From contig MQVO02000006.1 in assembly GCA_001986395.2 (NCBI GenBank), positions 1,736,001 to 1,800,000 of the forward strand: a DNA stretch of 64,000 nt, given 5' to 3'. Under the pieces are notes generated by a model. The model ran no database searches and was not told the DNA's origin. It saw nothing but the letters and a program-made list of their open reading frames with translations. The stretch is from Irpex lacteus. Lineage: Eukaryota > Basidiomycota > Agaricomycetes > Polyporales > Irpicaceae. Both the position numbers and the translations under genes were made by a program. Positions 35,299-46,485 of the stretch are shown piece after piece. Every line of letters begins with the position of its first letter. The first letter of the stretch is position 1.

Positions 35299-35939
35299 TT
35301 AGGCATTGTACGCGTGCTAGAGGAATACAGTCAACATCTGGAAGGACATCCAATTCCAATTGAAACACACTTGGATCACAAGAACTTGACATTCTTTAAA
35401 GTACCGCAGAAGCTGACTAGGAGACAAGCCAGGTGGTCGCTATATCTGATGCAATTCAATTTTGTGCCCAAGCACACACCGAGAAAGAAGATGTTTGTTT
35501 CTGATCCTCTGTCCAGAAGGCCAGATCATGAGGAGGGGGTGAATCTCGATAATGCAGACCAAGTTCTGTTAAAACTGGAATTTTTTGCCATTTCTGGTAT
35601 CGAGCCTTCACACAACACTTCTATCAATGACAATAATATCCTAAGAGAGGTTAAGGAAGCCATTCTGAATAACCAAGTAATCAAGAATTGTCAGGCTCTG
35701 TTAAAATCTAAATGTTGAAAGTTTGGAAAAGCTCTTGAACAATGAAACTACAAGAATAGATTATTGCTACACCATGGAAAAGTGTACATATCCAAGTCCC
35801 CAAAAGAAAACTTATGTTGCCAAACCATTCAGATACATTACGGTCTACCATAAGCTGGACATTCAGGAAGGTGGAAAACCACTGAACTAGTGTTTAGAAA
35901 CTGTTGGTGGCCAGACATGAACACCGATGTCAAGAAATA
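35299..35939 (+). pseudogene. Ty3/gypsy pol fragment 2 (RNase H to integrase)
   Basis: It resumes with IVRVLEEYSQHLEG, THLDHKNLTFF and RRQARWSLYLMQF (end of RNase H). It then runs through a linker and, after stops near 35716 and 35740, into the start of the integrase zinc region and NCWWPDMNTDVKKY. It is cut at 35940 by an A element, and the rest of the integrase is not found in the window. No LTRs are seen. Confidence 0.85.
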
Positions 35940-36744
35940 CTTGTGGTTAGCAAGGCCGGCAAGCAGCAAATCACGATTTCTGATGCTACTGAGATATACT
36001 AATATATATAATAAGTCATGATGATCATATGAGTTGTTATTTATCATACATACTTGCTCTAAATTAAACATAACACATTAACATTAGAAATTAGTCACAT
36101 TTTTGTTGCTGTAAAAGGTATTTGATTCGACAAAGCAATATTATGAATAAGATAAAGTTTAACTCATACTTATATCACTATGTAATACAAAGCAAAGTTC
36201 ACAGATTATTCAACCTGTACAACAGAACTAATATTTTCTTTATATCTTTTGAACCAGAGAAGATATTGAATTTTTCAGATCATATTCAGAACTCTAGTTA
36301 AAATACGATCCCAGCAAGGTATGTATTGATTTTGACATCAAAATACAATGATGTCATATTATGTTATTTACTTGTGGTTAGCAAGGCCGGCAAGCGGCAG
36401 ATCACGATTCCTGAGGCTACTGAGATGCGCCAATATATATAATAAGTTACAGTGATCATATGTGTTGTTATCTATCAGATAGACATTTAAAAACACTATT
36501 TTGAAACAAGACACACTTGATCTAAATACAATAGTATACATTAACATTAGAAATTAGTCGAGATCATATTCAGAAGGTACGTATTGATTTTGACATCAAA
36601 ATACATTGATGTCATGTTATGCTATTCGAAAGAAGTAAAATATTTAAATAAGCACACAAGAAGAATAGGAAATGAGTGAATTGCCTTTTTAGGCAATATA
36701 ATAATGTATATTAGCTATAACAATCATTCAAGCAATAGAAAACT

Positions 36745-38221
36745 ATCAATATGAAAGTGTTTCTTATTTGCAGCAAGTCAAAGTTTGTTACTCTAGTTAC
36801 ACAGTTATTTTAGTGTTTTATTTGAAATTTGAGTAAGCAAAGTTTTCTTACTTTTGTTATTGCAGTAAGTAAACTCTGTTACCACTGTAATGTCTTTCAA
36901 AACACTCCAGATATTACTGAAAATATTTAAACTCCCAACTTTTACGCACACTTTCTTCATATCTTTTGAAATACTCTGCCTATGAAAATTCTGAGGTCAA
37001 ATTCAGAATCCTGGGGAAAATCCAGTCCAGATGACATATATATCCATTTTACATCAAAATATATTGATGTCATGTGATCTGCATCAAAAACGGGCCAATT
37101 GTCAAAATAAGCGTCCATAAACGCAAACAACACATTGTGTTACCCCTTTAGGCCATTTAGTAATCCAATCTACTCTTGATATTCTATGAACTGATGCAAT
37201 TTTTCAATTTTTCATTGTTACTGTTGTTACTGAAGTAAGTAAACTTAATAACCTCTCGGTTACTCCTATTCATCTCATATACACTCATATTTGCACAGTA
37301 AACACGTTCACTCACTTATCAAGCACCTACCAGTTACGTCATCAAGTTTCTTTACTTACTAGCATAGAGCCTATACAATGTATAGTAAGAACCACATGTT
37401 ACATGTCGCAGTTGTCCAAAGCACTATCACGCACTGAAACAATTTTTCTCCGTACCTCAGGGATTGTGAACAATCAAGTAATTCTAATCAACACATTGAC
37501 ACAATTATTATGATGCTTTATTCATCAAAGTTTTTGAATTTTGAAATATGAGTAAGCAAAGTTTTCTTACTTTTGTTATTGCAGTAAGTAACCTCTATTA
37601 CCACTGTAATGTCTCTCAAAACACTCCAGATATTAATGAAAGTGTTCAAACTTCTCACTTTTTGTGAAGATTTTCTTCATATCTTTTAAAATACTCAGCC
37701 TATCAAAATTCTGAGCTCAAATTCGGAATCCTGGGGAAAATTCGATCCAGATGACATATATATCCATTTTACATCAAAATATATTGATGTCATGTGATCT
37801 GCATCAAAAACAGGCCAATCGTCAAAATAAGCGCCCATAAACGCAAACGTCACACTGTGTTACTTCTTTAGGCCATTTAGTAATAACTATCCAATCTACT
37901 CTTGATGTGCTATGAACTGATGCAATTTTTTTTTCATTTTTCAACTATCAGTAAGTATCAGGTTTGTTACTTGTGTTACTGACATAAGTAAACTTACTTA
38001 CCTCTTGCCTATTTCTATTCATCTCATATATACTCATATGTACACAGTAAACACATTAACTCACTTATCAAGCACCTACCAGTTACGTCATCAAGTTTCT
38101 TTACTTATTGGCATAGAGCCTATACAATGTATAGTAAGAACCACTCACGTTACATGTCGCAGTTGTTCAAAGCACTATCACGCACTGGAACAATTCTTCT
38201 TTGTACCTCAGGAATCGTAAA
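36745..38221 (+). repeat. Tandem duplication, each unit closing with an element terminus
   Basis: Two consecutive units of about 750 bp end with nearly the same 75 bp: TTACATGTCGCAGTTGT..., then a CTCAGG(A/G)AT(C/T)GT terminus at 37444-37455 and 38206-38219. Each is followed by ACAATCAAGTAATTCTAAT. The internal blocks (TTATTGCAGTAAGTAA, TATATCCATTTTACATC) recur in each unit. A terminus is therefore present twice inside one larger element. Confidence 0.7.
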
Positions 38222-39010
38222 CAATCAAGTAATTCTAATCAACACATTGACACAATTATTAGTGTTTTAGTCATCAAAGTTTTCTTACTACTGTTATTAC
38301 AGTAAGTAACTTTTGTTACTACTGTAATGTCTTTCAATACAATCTAGATATTAATGAAAGTGTTCAAACTTCTCAGTTTTTGTGATGATTTTCTTCATAT
38401 TGTTTGAAATATTTGTCCGATCAAAATTCTGAGCTCGAATTCAGAATCCTGGAGAAAATCCGGTCCAGATGACATATATATCCATTTTACATCAAAATAT
38501 ATTGATGTCATGTGATCTGCATCAAAAACAGGCCAATTGTCAAAATAAGCGCCCATAAACGCAAACAACATGTTGTGTTACTCCTTTAGGCAATTTAGTA
38601 ACACCTATCAAACCTACTCCTAATGTTCTATGAACCGATGCAATTTTTCAAGTATCAAACTATCAGTAAGTATAAAGTTTGTTACTGTTGTTCCTGAAGT
38701 AAGTAAACCTACTTACCACCTTGTTATCCCTATTCATCTCATATATACCCATATTTACACAGTAAACACATCTACTTACTCATCAAGCACCTACCAGTTA
38801 CGTCATCAAGTTTCTTTACTTACTGGCCCAGAGCCTATACAAAGTATAGTAAGTAAGTCTTACCCATCCCTTACATACACTAATGAGTCTCCCGGCACTC
38901 ATTCTTACACTAGAAAGCCCCCCAACACCCATTTTCAAATATATTTTCATGATTTAAATATTTTTATATCATAGGTTATGAATGTGCTGACACACTGCTA
39001 ATGATGCCAT

Positions 39011-39050
39011 TTTGGAAACTGGCGCTGACCGGTCAGCGCCAGTTTCCAAA
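39011..39050. repeat. 40-bp perfect palindrome
   Basis: Same sequence as at 7731-7770: the half-site TTTGGAAACTGGCGCTGACC and its complement with no spacer. It lies directly upstream of the tRNA-like module. Confidence 0.95.
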
Positions 39051-40348
39051 TTCTCGTGATATCCTCTTACTAGGTGGACCGGGCTCTATTTGTGCATGTT
39101 TACTATGTTTCAAATATGGAAATCCAAAGGTCACCGGTTCCAATCCTGTAGGTGCCACTTTTGCATCCTTCTTTCAAGGCTGAAAGTGCATCAATAAAAT
39201 TCGGAAAAATCAGAATATATTACGTCATACCCTCTGATATATCATGATTCTTGTGCATTACATTTATAAACACATAAATAGGTAAAAACTTTGAATCATG
39301 CACACATTTGGTTAGGAGGAAAAGAGCAAAAAGTCATATCTTGTTTTCTACCAAACATATCATCACAATTTCTCTCCCAGCTCGTCAATATACTCTATAG
39401 GGCCAGGATGCATGGCCCTGATCATTGTAATCAAAGTCTATTACTTGTTCTAGACTGGTTTGGTCGTATTTTTAGTTTCTCTCTGTGTACTTGTATCAAA
39501 CTGTAGTCTAACCAGGACTGTTCTATTGACCTCATCAATTCTTGGACACCTACATACCTGCTGACATGTTGATAGCATTAAGTATATAGCCAGTGGGCTA
39601 ATTTTGAATTTATATGTCATTCTCATCTTTTAAGGAATCATGTCGGGAATCATGCCAGGAATCATGCCAGGAATCATGCCACGCATGACACCATGTCATA
39701 TAGTATGGGCTTACTTCAAACAGATGTACCGAGTGTAATACTACGTGCTTGAGATATTTACAAGGTGGCTATAAAATTTTGAAGCGGAGTTTGAAATCTC
39801 AGGTCATCATCCAAAGCCATCCAGCTCATAACTCTGTCAAATCTTCACCTTTTGGGATGAGAGTTGGACAGTTGGATAGGTCTTCTCAAGGGCTATAATC
39901 TGATGTGGTTTTTGTGTAGATTGAATGTGTGATGACTCCTACAAAAATCGAAATCTGTTTGACATCAAAAAAGCGCCCAACTACAAGCAAATCCTAATGA
40001 ATTTGTGACCCACTGTATTGGTACAATTAGACGCTGACGGACCACTCGCGTTACATCTCGCAGTTGTCCAAAGTGCTAGGTCGCACTGGAACGATTCTTC
40101 TTCGTACCTCAGGAATCGTGAAAAAGAAGCCGATTGTAAAAATAAGCGCTCAAAAAGGAGAAGAAATGAGAGAATTACCTTTTTAAGCAATCTAAAAATG
40201 TCTATTAGTTATAACAATCATTGAAGCAATATAAAACTGTAAATGTGAAAGTGTTTTTCATTTGCAGCAAGTCAAAGTTTGTTACTCTAGTTACACAGTT
40301 GAGTAACCATCATCAACACCTTGACACAATTATTATAGTGTTTTATTA

Positions 40349-40571
40349 GAGTATTTTGGTTGTGCAATTTAAAACGTTTTCCGCCAAATATTTGAGCTCC
40401 ACCAGCCGTTTCCCGAGCAGCACTTGGAGCACAAATCTCTCGAATCTTTGGCTGCCCACCAATCATAAAGGCAGATAGGTAGCGAGCCTCAGCCGTTGGC
40501 GCAACAACGGGGAAATCCGAAGACTCCAACAATTTAGAAAAAATCATTTTAAACACCCAACCAAAATACTC
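40349..40571. mobile_element. 223-bp miniature inverted-repeat element
   Basis: The ends GAGTATTTTGGTTG and its inverted copy CAACCAAAATACTC are perfect. TA flanks both sides; TAT is also possible because the host repeat reads TTTTAT before and TATTCATC after. The host A sequence (TGTTTTATTCATCAA) is otherwise continuous. The interior is GC-richer than the host and has no gene. Confidence 0.82.
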
Positions 40572-41123
40572 TATTCATCAATATTTTTGAATTTTGATCT
40601 TTGAGTAAGCAAACTTTTTTTACTTTTGTTATTGCAGTAAGTAACTTTTATTACCACTGTAATGTCTCTCAAAACACTTCAGACATTAATAAAAGTGTTC
40701 AAACTTCTCACTTTTTATGAAGATTTTCTTCATATTCTTTGCAATACTCTGCCTATCAAAATTCTGAGAGCATTCTGGCAAAAACTTGGTCCAGATGACA
40801 TATATATATCCATTTGACATCAAAAATGGGTCAATTGTTAAAACAAGCACCCATAAACGCAAAGAACACACTGTGTTACTCCTTTAGGCAATTTAGTAAC
40901 ACCTATAAACCTACTCTTAATATTCTATAAACTGATGCAATTTTTCAATTTTTCAACTATCAATAAGTATAAAGTTTGTTACTGTTGTTACTGAAGTAAG
41001 CGAACTTACTTACCATGGTGTTACTCCTGCTCACCTCGTATATACTCATATTTACACAGCAAACACATCTACTTACTCATAAAGCACTTAACAGTTATGT
41101 TATCAAATTCCTTCACTTACTGG

Positions 41124-43702
41124 TTCACGATTCCTGAGGTACGAAGAAGAATCGTTCCAGTGCGACCTAGCACTTTGGACAACTGCGAGATGTAACGCGA
41201 GTGGTCCGTCAGCGTCTAATTGTACCAATACAGTGGGTAACAAATTCATTAGCTTTTGCATGTAGTTGGGCGCTTTTTTGATGTCAAACATTTTTCGATT
41301 TTTGCAGCAGCCATCACACAATCAATCTACACGAAAACTACATCAGATTATAGTCCTAGAGAAGGTCTTTCCAACTATCCAACTGTCATCCCAAAAAGTG
41401 AAGATTTGAGGAAGTTATGAGCTGGATGGCTTTGGATGACGACCTGAAATTTCAAACTCGGCTTCAAAGTGTTATAGGCAATTTGTAAGCATCTCAAGCA
41501 CGTAGTATTACATACTGTACATGTATTTGAAGTAAGCCCATACTATAAGACCATACTATAAGACGTAGTATTGGACATGGTGTCATGCGTGGCATAATGC
41601 ATGGCATGATTCCTGACATGATTCCTTGAAAGACGAGAATGACATATGAATTCAAAATTAGCCCACTGGCTATATACTTAATGCTCTAAACATGTCAGCA
41701 GGTATGTAGGTGTCCAAGAATTGATGAGATCAATAGAACAATTCTGGTTAAACTACTGTTTGATACAAGTACACGGAGAAAAACTGAAAATATGACCGAA
41801 CCAGTTTAGAACAAGTAATAGGCTTTGATTACAATGATCAGAGCCATATATCCTGGCCCTATGGAGTATACCAATAAGCTGGAAAAGAAATTGTGATGAT
41901 ATGTTTGGCAGCAAACAAGATATGACTTTTTTCCCTCTTACCCCTGACCAAATAAGTGTATAATTCGAGGTTGGTACCTATTTATGGCCTCATATATGTA
42001 ACTCATGAGCATCATAGTATATCAGAGGGCATGACGTAATATATTCTGATTTTTCCGAATTTTATTGATCCACTTTCAGTCTTGAAAGAAAGATGCAAAA
42101 AGTGGCACCCACAGGATTGGAACCAGTGACCTTTGGATTTCCATACTTGAAACATAGTAAACATGCACAAATAGAGCCCGGCCCACCTACTAAGAGGATA
42201 TCACGAGAATTTGGAAACTGGCGCTGACCGGACAGCACCAGTTTCCAAAGTGGCATTATTAGCAATGTGTCAGCACATTCATAACCTATGATATAAAAAT
42301 ATTTAAATACATGAGAATATATTTGAAAATAGATGTTGGGGGGCTTTCTAGCGTAAGAATGAGTGCTAGGAGGCCCATTAGAGTATGTAAGGATGGGTAA
42401 GACTTATTTACTATACTTTGTATAGGGTCTATACCGGTAAGTAGAGGATTTTGATAACATAACTGGTAAGTGCTTTATGGGTAAGTAGATGTGTTTACTG
42501 TGTAATATGAGTATATGCGAGATGAACAGGAGTAACAACACGGTAAGGAAGTTTGCTTACTTCAGTAACAACAGTAACAAACTTTATACTTACTGATAGT
42601 TGAAAAATTGAAAAATTGCATCAGTTCAGAGAACATCAAGAGTAGGTGTTACTAAATTGCCTAAAGGAGTAATTCAGCATGTTGTTTACGTTTATGGGCG
42701 CTTATTTTGACAATTGGCCCGTTTTTGATGCAGATCACATGACATCGATATATTTTGATGTCAAATGGATATATATGTCATCTGGACCGGATTTTCCCCA
42801 GGATTCTGAATCTGAGCTTAGAATTTTGATAGGCTGAGTATTTCAAAAGATATGAAAGAAGTATTCACAAAGATTGAAAGTTTGAATGCTTTCAGTAATA
42901 TCTGGATTGTTTTAAAAGCCGTTACAGTGGTAATAAATGTTACTTACTGCGATAAAAAAGTAAGAAAAGTTTGCTTACTCAAATTTCCAATTTCAATATT
43001 TTTGGTAAAACACTATTATAACTATGTCAATGTGTTTATTAAAGTTAGTTAATTGAGTAACTAGAGTAACAAACTTTGACTTGCTAAAAATAAAAAACAC
43101 CTCCATCTTTATAGTTTGCCATTGCTTCAATGACTGTTAAAGCTAGTAAACATTATTAATTTGCCTAAAAAGGCAATTCTCTCATTTCCTATTTTTTTGA
43201 GTGCTGATTTTGATATTTTGCTTTCTTTGAATAACATAACATGACATCAATGTATTTTGATGTAAAAATTAATCCATACCTTGCTGGGATCGTATTTTAA
43301 CTAGAGTTCTGAATATGATCTCAAAATTTCAAAATTTTCTGTCATTTGAAAGATATGGAGAAAATATTAGTGCTGTTGTACAGGTTAAATAATCTTTGAA
43401 CTTTGATTTGTATCACAAAGTAACATAAGTATGAGTTGGAATTTGTTCTATTCAAAATATTACTTTGTCGAATCAAATATCTTCTACAGCAACAAAAATG
43501 ATTTTGTAGTGTGACTAATTTCTAATGTTAATGTATTACGTTTTTATTTAGATTCCGTGTGTATTATTTGAAAAGAGTGTTACTAAATGCTCATTTGATA
43601 AATAACAACTCATATGATCATCATAAATTATTATATATATTGTTATATCTCAATAGCCTTAGGAATCGTGATCTGCCGCTTGCCGGCCTTGCTAACCACA
43701 AG
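41124..43702 (-). mobile_element. Non-autonomous Helitron-like element, subfamily A, 2.58 kb
   Basis: It starts TTCACGATTCCTGAGG and ends at the GCCGGC hairpin with CCACAAG. Its flanks CTTACTGG and TATAGAACCTATAC join to the uninterrupted TTACTGG..AGAGCCTATAC seen at 38817-38836, with no duplication. It is complete at both ends, noncoding, and carries the minisatellite, a decayed palindrome and the tRNA-like module. Confidence 0.87.
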
Positions 43703-43867
43703 TATAGAACCTATACGAAGTATAGTAAGTAAGTCTTACCCATTCTTACTTACTCTAATGACCTTCCAGCACTTATTCTTACGCTAGAAAGCCTTCCAGT
43801 ACCCATTTTCAAATATATTTTCATGTATTTAAATAGTTTTATATCATAGGTTGAATGTGCTGATGTA

Positions 43868-45678
43868 CTAGTGGCGCCCAAAAGTTTGGAAACAGCGCCT
43901 CTTGATCACCTCTCTCGTCTGGCTCAATGCATGTCACACATATCAGAAACTCATCCGATGAAGTCAATCTTTTATGTACTGAACTATTACATACGCTGTA
44001 TCCATTCTTCAAAATTTTGACCCTCCCTCCCTTCTTGTTTGTCAGATAATGTCAAATTGTGTGACAGCCGGCCGGAAACACATAACCACAATCTATGACA
44101 CAACTACGCTACCTAGTACGAAGTCGTTGTACACCACCACTCTGACTCCGGCTGTCACCCAGATTTTTGGAATTTCTGATTATCCTATTGTAGACAGCTG
44201 TTCAACAGACAAAGTAGTCAATGAATTCAGAGCATTTTCAGGGGACAGGTGAAAATCGTCTGATTGAATCACACGTAAGTCATACTGAGGCGCGGAGGTA
44301 GAAGTAACACAGCATGACGGTGATAGATGCAAGCAGCACTGTGGAGCGAATTAAAAAAGAGACTCTGCCGGAATCGAACCTACGCGTCACCCACCACAGC
44401 CACGAGCACCTCCGGTATCAATCAAGCACATGCGTTGCTGCGCCATTATGGCTTGAGAATAGTACCTTACGTTGAAAATATAGCTCCATTGTTCATTACT
44501 TAGAGAAATTTCGAAACTGGTCTCCCCAATAGGCATCCACTGAGCAGCTCGTAATATTATATTGCATTACCAGTAAAAATCAATGAATCATTTATTTATT
44601 TATGTAGCTGTTTTCAATACACAGCAATAATGGATGATAGAAGGCCAGCTACCACTGAGTGTACATGTAGCGTACCAATGGACACAGGCACCCAGCACCT
44701 TTAGGGCGCTGTACTGTAGCATTGCGAACATAGGCTCGATTGCTTGCGGGATCTCATTTTTAGTATTCACTACTGGGCTGCTCAATATTCATGTGGGATA
44801 ACCTGAACGATAGTACAAATATAGAGCCTCGAGCTTAGTGTTGAAGAGATCATACAACACACATGGTCACACGAGGGTCACACCGAACATCACAGCGTTA
44901 AAGTTGCTTGAGAGATTTCAGACGTAAGTTCGTGTGAAATACAGGCGGTCTCAGGACAGTTGGAATTCAGCCATTTGAAATGGCCTGTGAGCCATCCAAG
45001 CCGCTCAGGTGGATAACACCCCGCACCAAATTGGCAGTGTAGTAAACATACATTACATGTTTCTACTTTACTAATGTGAAATCTCGAAGTGTTCTGTCTG
45101 CGTGTCCGAACACAATTATAGCTTGACTCTCGTGCACTATATAGCCTGTCCTGACCGCCGGTATTGTTGCAGTTGACGTCATCATATATATGGGCGGGAC
45201 ACATTGCAATTGACACAGATACATTATTGAAGGGTTCTGCTACAGTCTAGATAGCGTAGAAGAGGTTAGTGACATAATAGGTGAGAGAGGATCGTTCAAG
45301 TTCATTGTCAGAGTAGGTGCTTGCACGAAGGAGGGGTCATTACTCGGCCATTGTACCAGGTACCCACCCGGTATTTAATGATATCAATATTCCCATCATA
45401 AACATTGTTTGTGTACTTTCTTGCATCTCCCACATACCTGGATATCAGATAGACAGACCAAAGAACATTTCTGTGCATCAAATGACAGGAGACATCATAT
45501 CTCCTAGAGCTGACGAGAGGGGGGCATAAAAATTCTTCAAAATACTGTACAGTACCCTATTATTCAGTATCTGCAGCAACGACTTTGTGTGTTTCAGTTT
45601 GCAGCAGTACGACAAGAGCATACAACCTTGAGAGGAAACGGTGCTAGGCGCCGTTTCCAAACTTTTAGACACCACGAG
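43868..45678. mobile_element. 1.8-kb Tc1/mariner-like element without recognisable transposase
   Basis: The inverted ends CTAGTGGCGCC and (reverse of right) CTCGTGGTGTC both continue into AAAAGTTTGGAAAC and GCGCC. TA flanks each side (43866-43867, 45679-45680), and the host reads GATGTACAGCTCATT when joined, as at 30609-30623. The AAAAGTTTGGAAAC core is typical of Tc1-type ends. Frames inside are at most 108 codons. A tRNA-like sequence lies inside at 44363-44455. Confidence 0.8.
44363..44455 (-). other. tRNA-like sequence (tRNA pseudogene or SINE head)
   Basis: The minus strand has an A-box-like ATGGCGCAGCAACGC and, about 50 bases on, a perfect B-box GGTTCGATTCC followed by GGC. The outer arms (AAGCCAT and CAGAGTC) do not pair, so an acceptor stem is missing. 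I do not assign an amino acid. Confidence 0.45.
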
Positions 45679-45745
45679 TACAGCTCATTATGAGCTCCAT
45701 AGAACAGACGCCGTCCGGACAGCACCTGCTCAACAGAACTCATAA

Positions 45746-45833
45746 TGGCACTGACCGGGCTCTATTTGTGCATGTTTACTATGTTTCAAGTATGGAAATC
45801 CAAAGGTCACTGGTTCCAATCCTGTGGGTGCCA
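45746..45833 (+). other. tRNA-like sequence (SINE-like module)
   Basis: Same 88-nt structure as at 30680-30767: TGGCACT pairs with GGTGCCA, B-box-like GGTTCCAATCC, then CTTTTT. It lies just after a decayed GTCCGGAC palindrome. Confidence 0.5.
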
Positions 45834-46485
45834 CTTTTTGCATCTTTCCTTCAAGGCTGAAAGTGCATCAATAAAATTCGGAAAAATCAGAATATATTAT
45901 ATCATACCATGTAATATACTATAATGCTCATGAGGTATATTCATAAGGACATAAATGGGCACAAACTTTGAACCATACACATATTTGGTCAGGAGGGAAA
46001 GGAAAAAAATTGTATTCTGTTTTCTGCCAAACATAACATCACAATTTCTTTTCCAGCTCATCAATATACTCTATAAAGCCAGGATACATGACTCTGATCA
46101 TTGTCATCAAGGCCTATCACTTGTTCTAGACTGGTCTGGTCATATTTTTAATTTCTCTCTGTGAACTTGTATCAAACTGTAGTCTAACCAGGACTATTCT
46201 ATTGATCTCATCAATTTCTGGCCACTAACATACCTGCTGACATATTTGGTACATTAAATATATAGCTAGTAGGCTACCTTTGAATTCATCCTTGTCTCTC
46301 AAGGAATCATACCAGGAATCATGCCACACACTACACCACATTCAATACTACATCCTATATAGTATGGGCTTACTTCAAATACATGCACAGAGTGTAGTAC
46401 TGCATGCGTGCGATAATTACAAAGTGCCTATAACACTTTGAAGCAGAGTTTGAAATCTCAGATCGTCATCCAAAGTCATCCAGCT

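Larger units (their letters stand above)
36371..40122 (+). mobile_element. Non-autonomous Helitron-like element, subfamily A, 3.75 kb with internal duplication
   Basis: It starts CTTGTGGTTAGCAAGGCCGG and ends CTCAGGAATCGTGAA. Its flanks TTATTTA and AAAGAAGC join to the sequence TTATTTAAAGGAAGC seen in other A copies (for example 10938-10952). It is longer than its relatives because a segment of about 750 bp is tandemly repeated (see 36745-38221). It holds a perfect 40-bp palindrome and the minisatellite, and no gene. Confidence 0.85.
35940..46485 (+). mobile_element. Outer subfamily A element carrying three later insertions, 3' truncated
   Basis: The left end CTTGTGGTTAGCAAGG lies at 35940 in gypsy integrase. 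Remaining pieces are 35940-36370, 40123-41123, 43703-43867 and 45679-46485; together they follow the usual A order. Inserted into it are an A element (36371-40122), a reversed A element (41124-43702) and a Tc1-like element (43868-45678). A 223-bp MITE sits at 40349-40571. The last piece stops at CATCCAGCTA without the terminal GGAATCGTGAA, where unrelated sequence begins. Confidence 0.75.

Noticed and set aside
4214..41635. CRISPR-like array from the regularly repeated AGGAATCATGCC units
   Set aside because: Units are directly adjacent without unique spacers, occur inside eukaryotic transposons, and no cas-like gene is present.
28702..42265. Recurring 60-90-codon frames containing GNPKVTGSNPVGATF (28702, 39001, and 42062 reverse) as a conserved small protein
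   Set aside because: The peptide is the accidental translation of the tRNA-like module (GGTTCCAATCC...GGTGCC) in subfamily A; conservation is at DNA level and upstream parts differ.
44363..44455. Functional tRNA gene on the minus strand
   Set aside because: A- and B-box-like words are present but the acceptor arms do not pair and no proper anticodon arm can be drawn.
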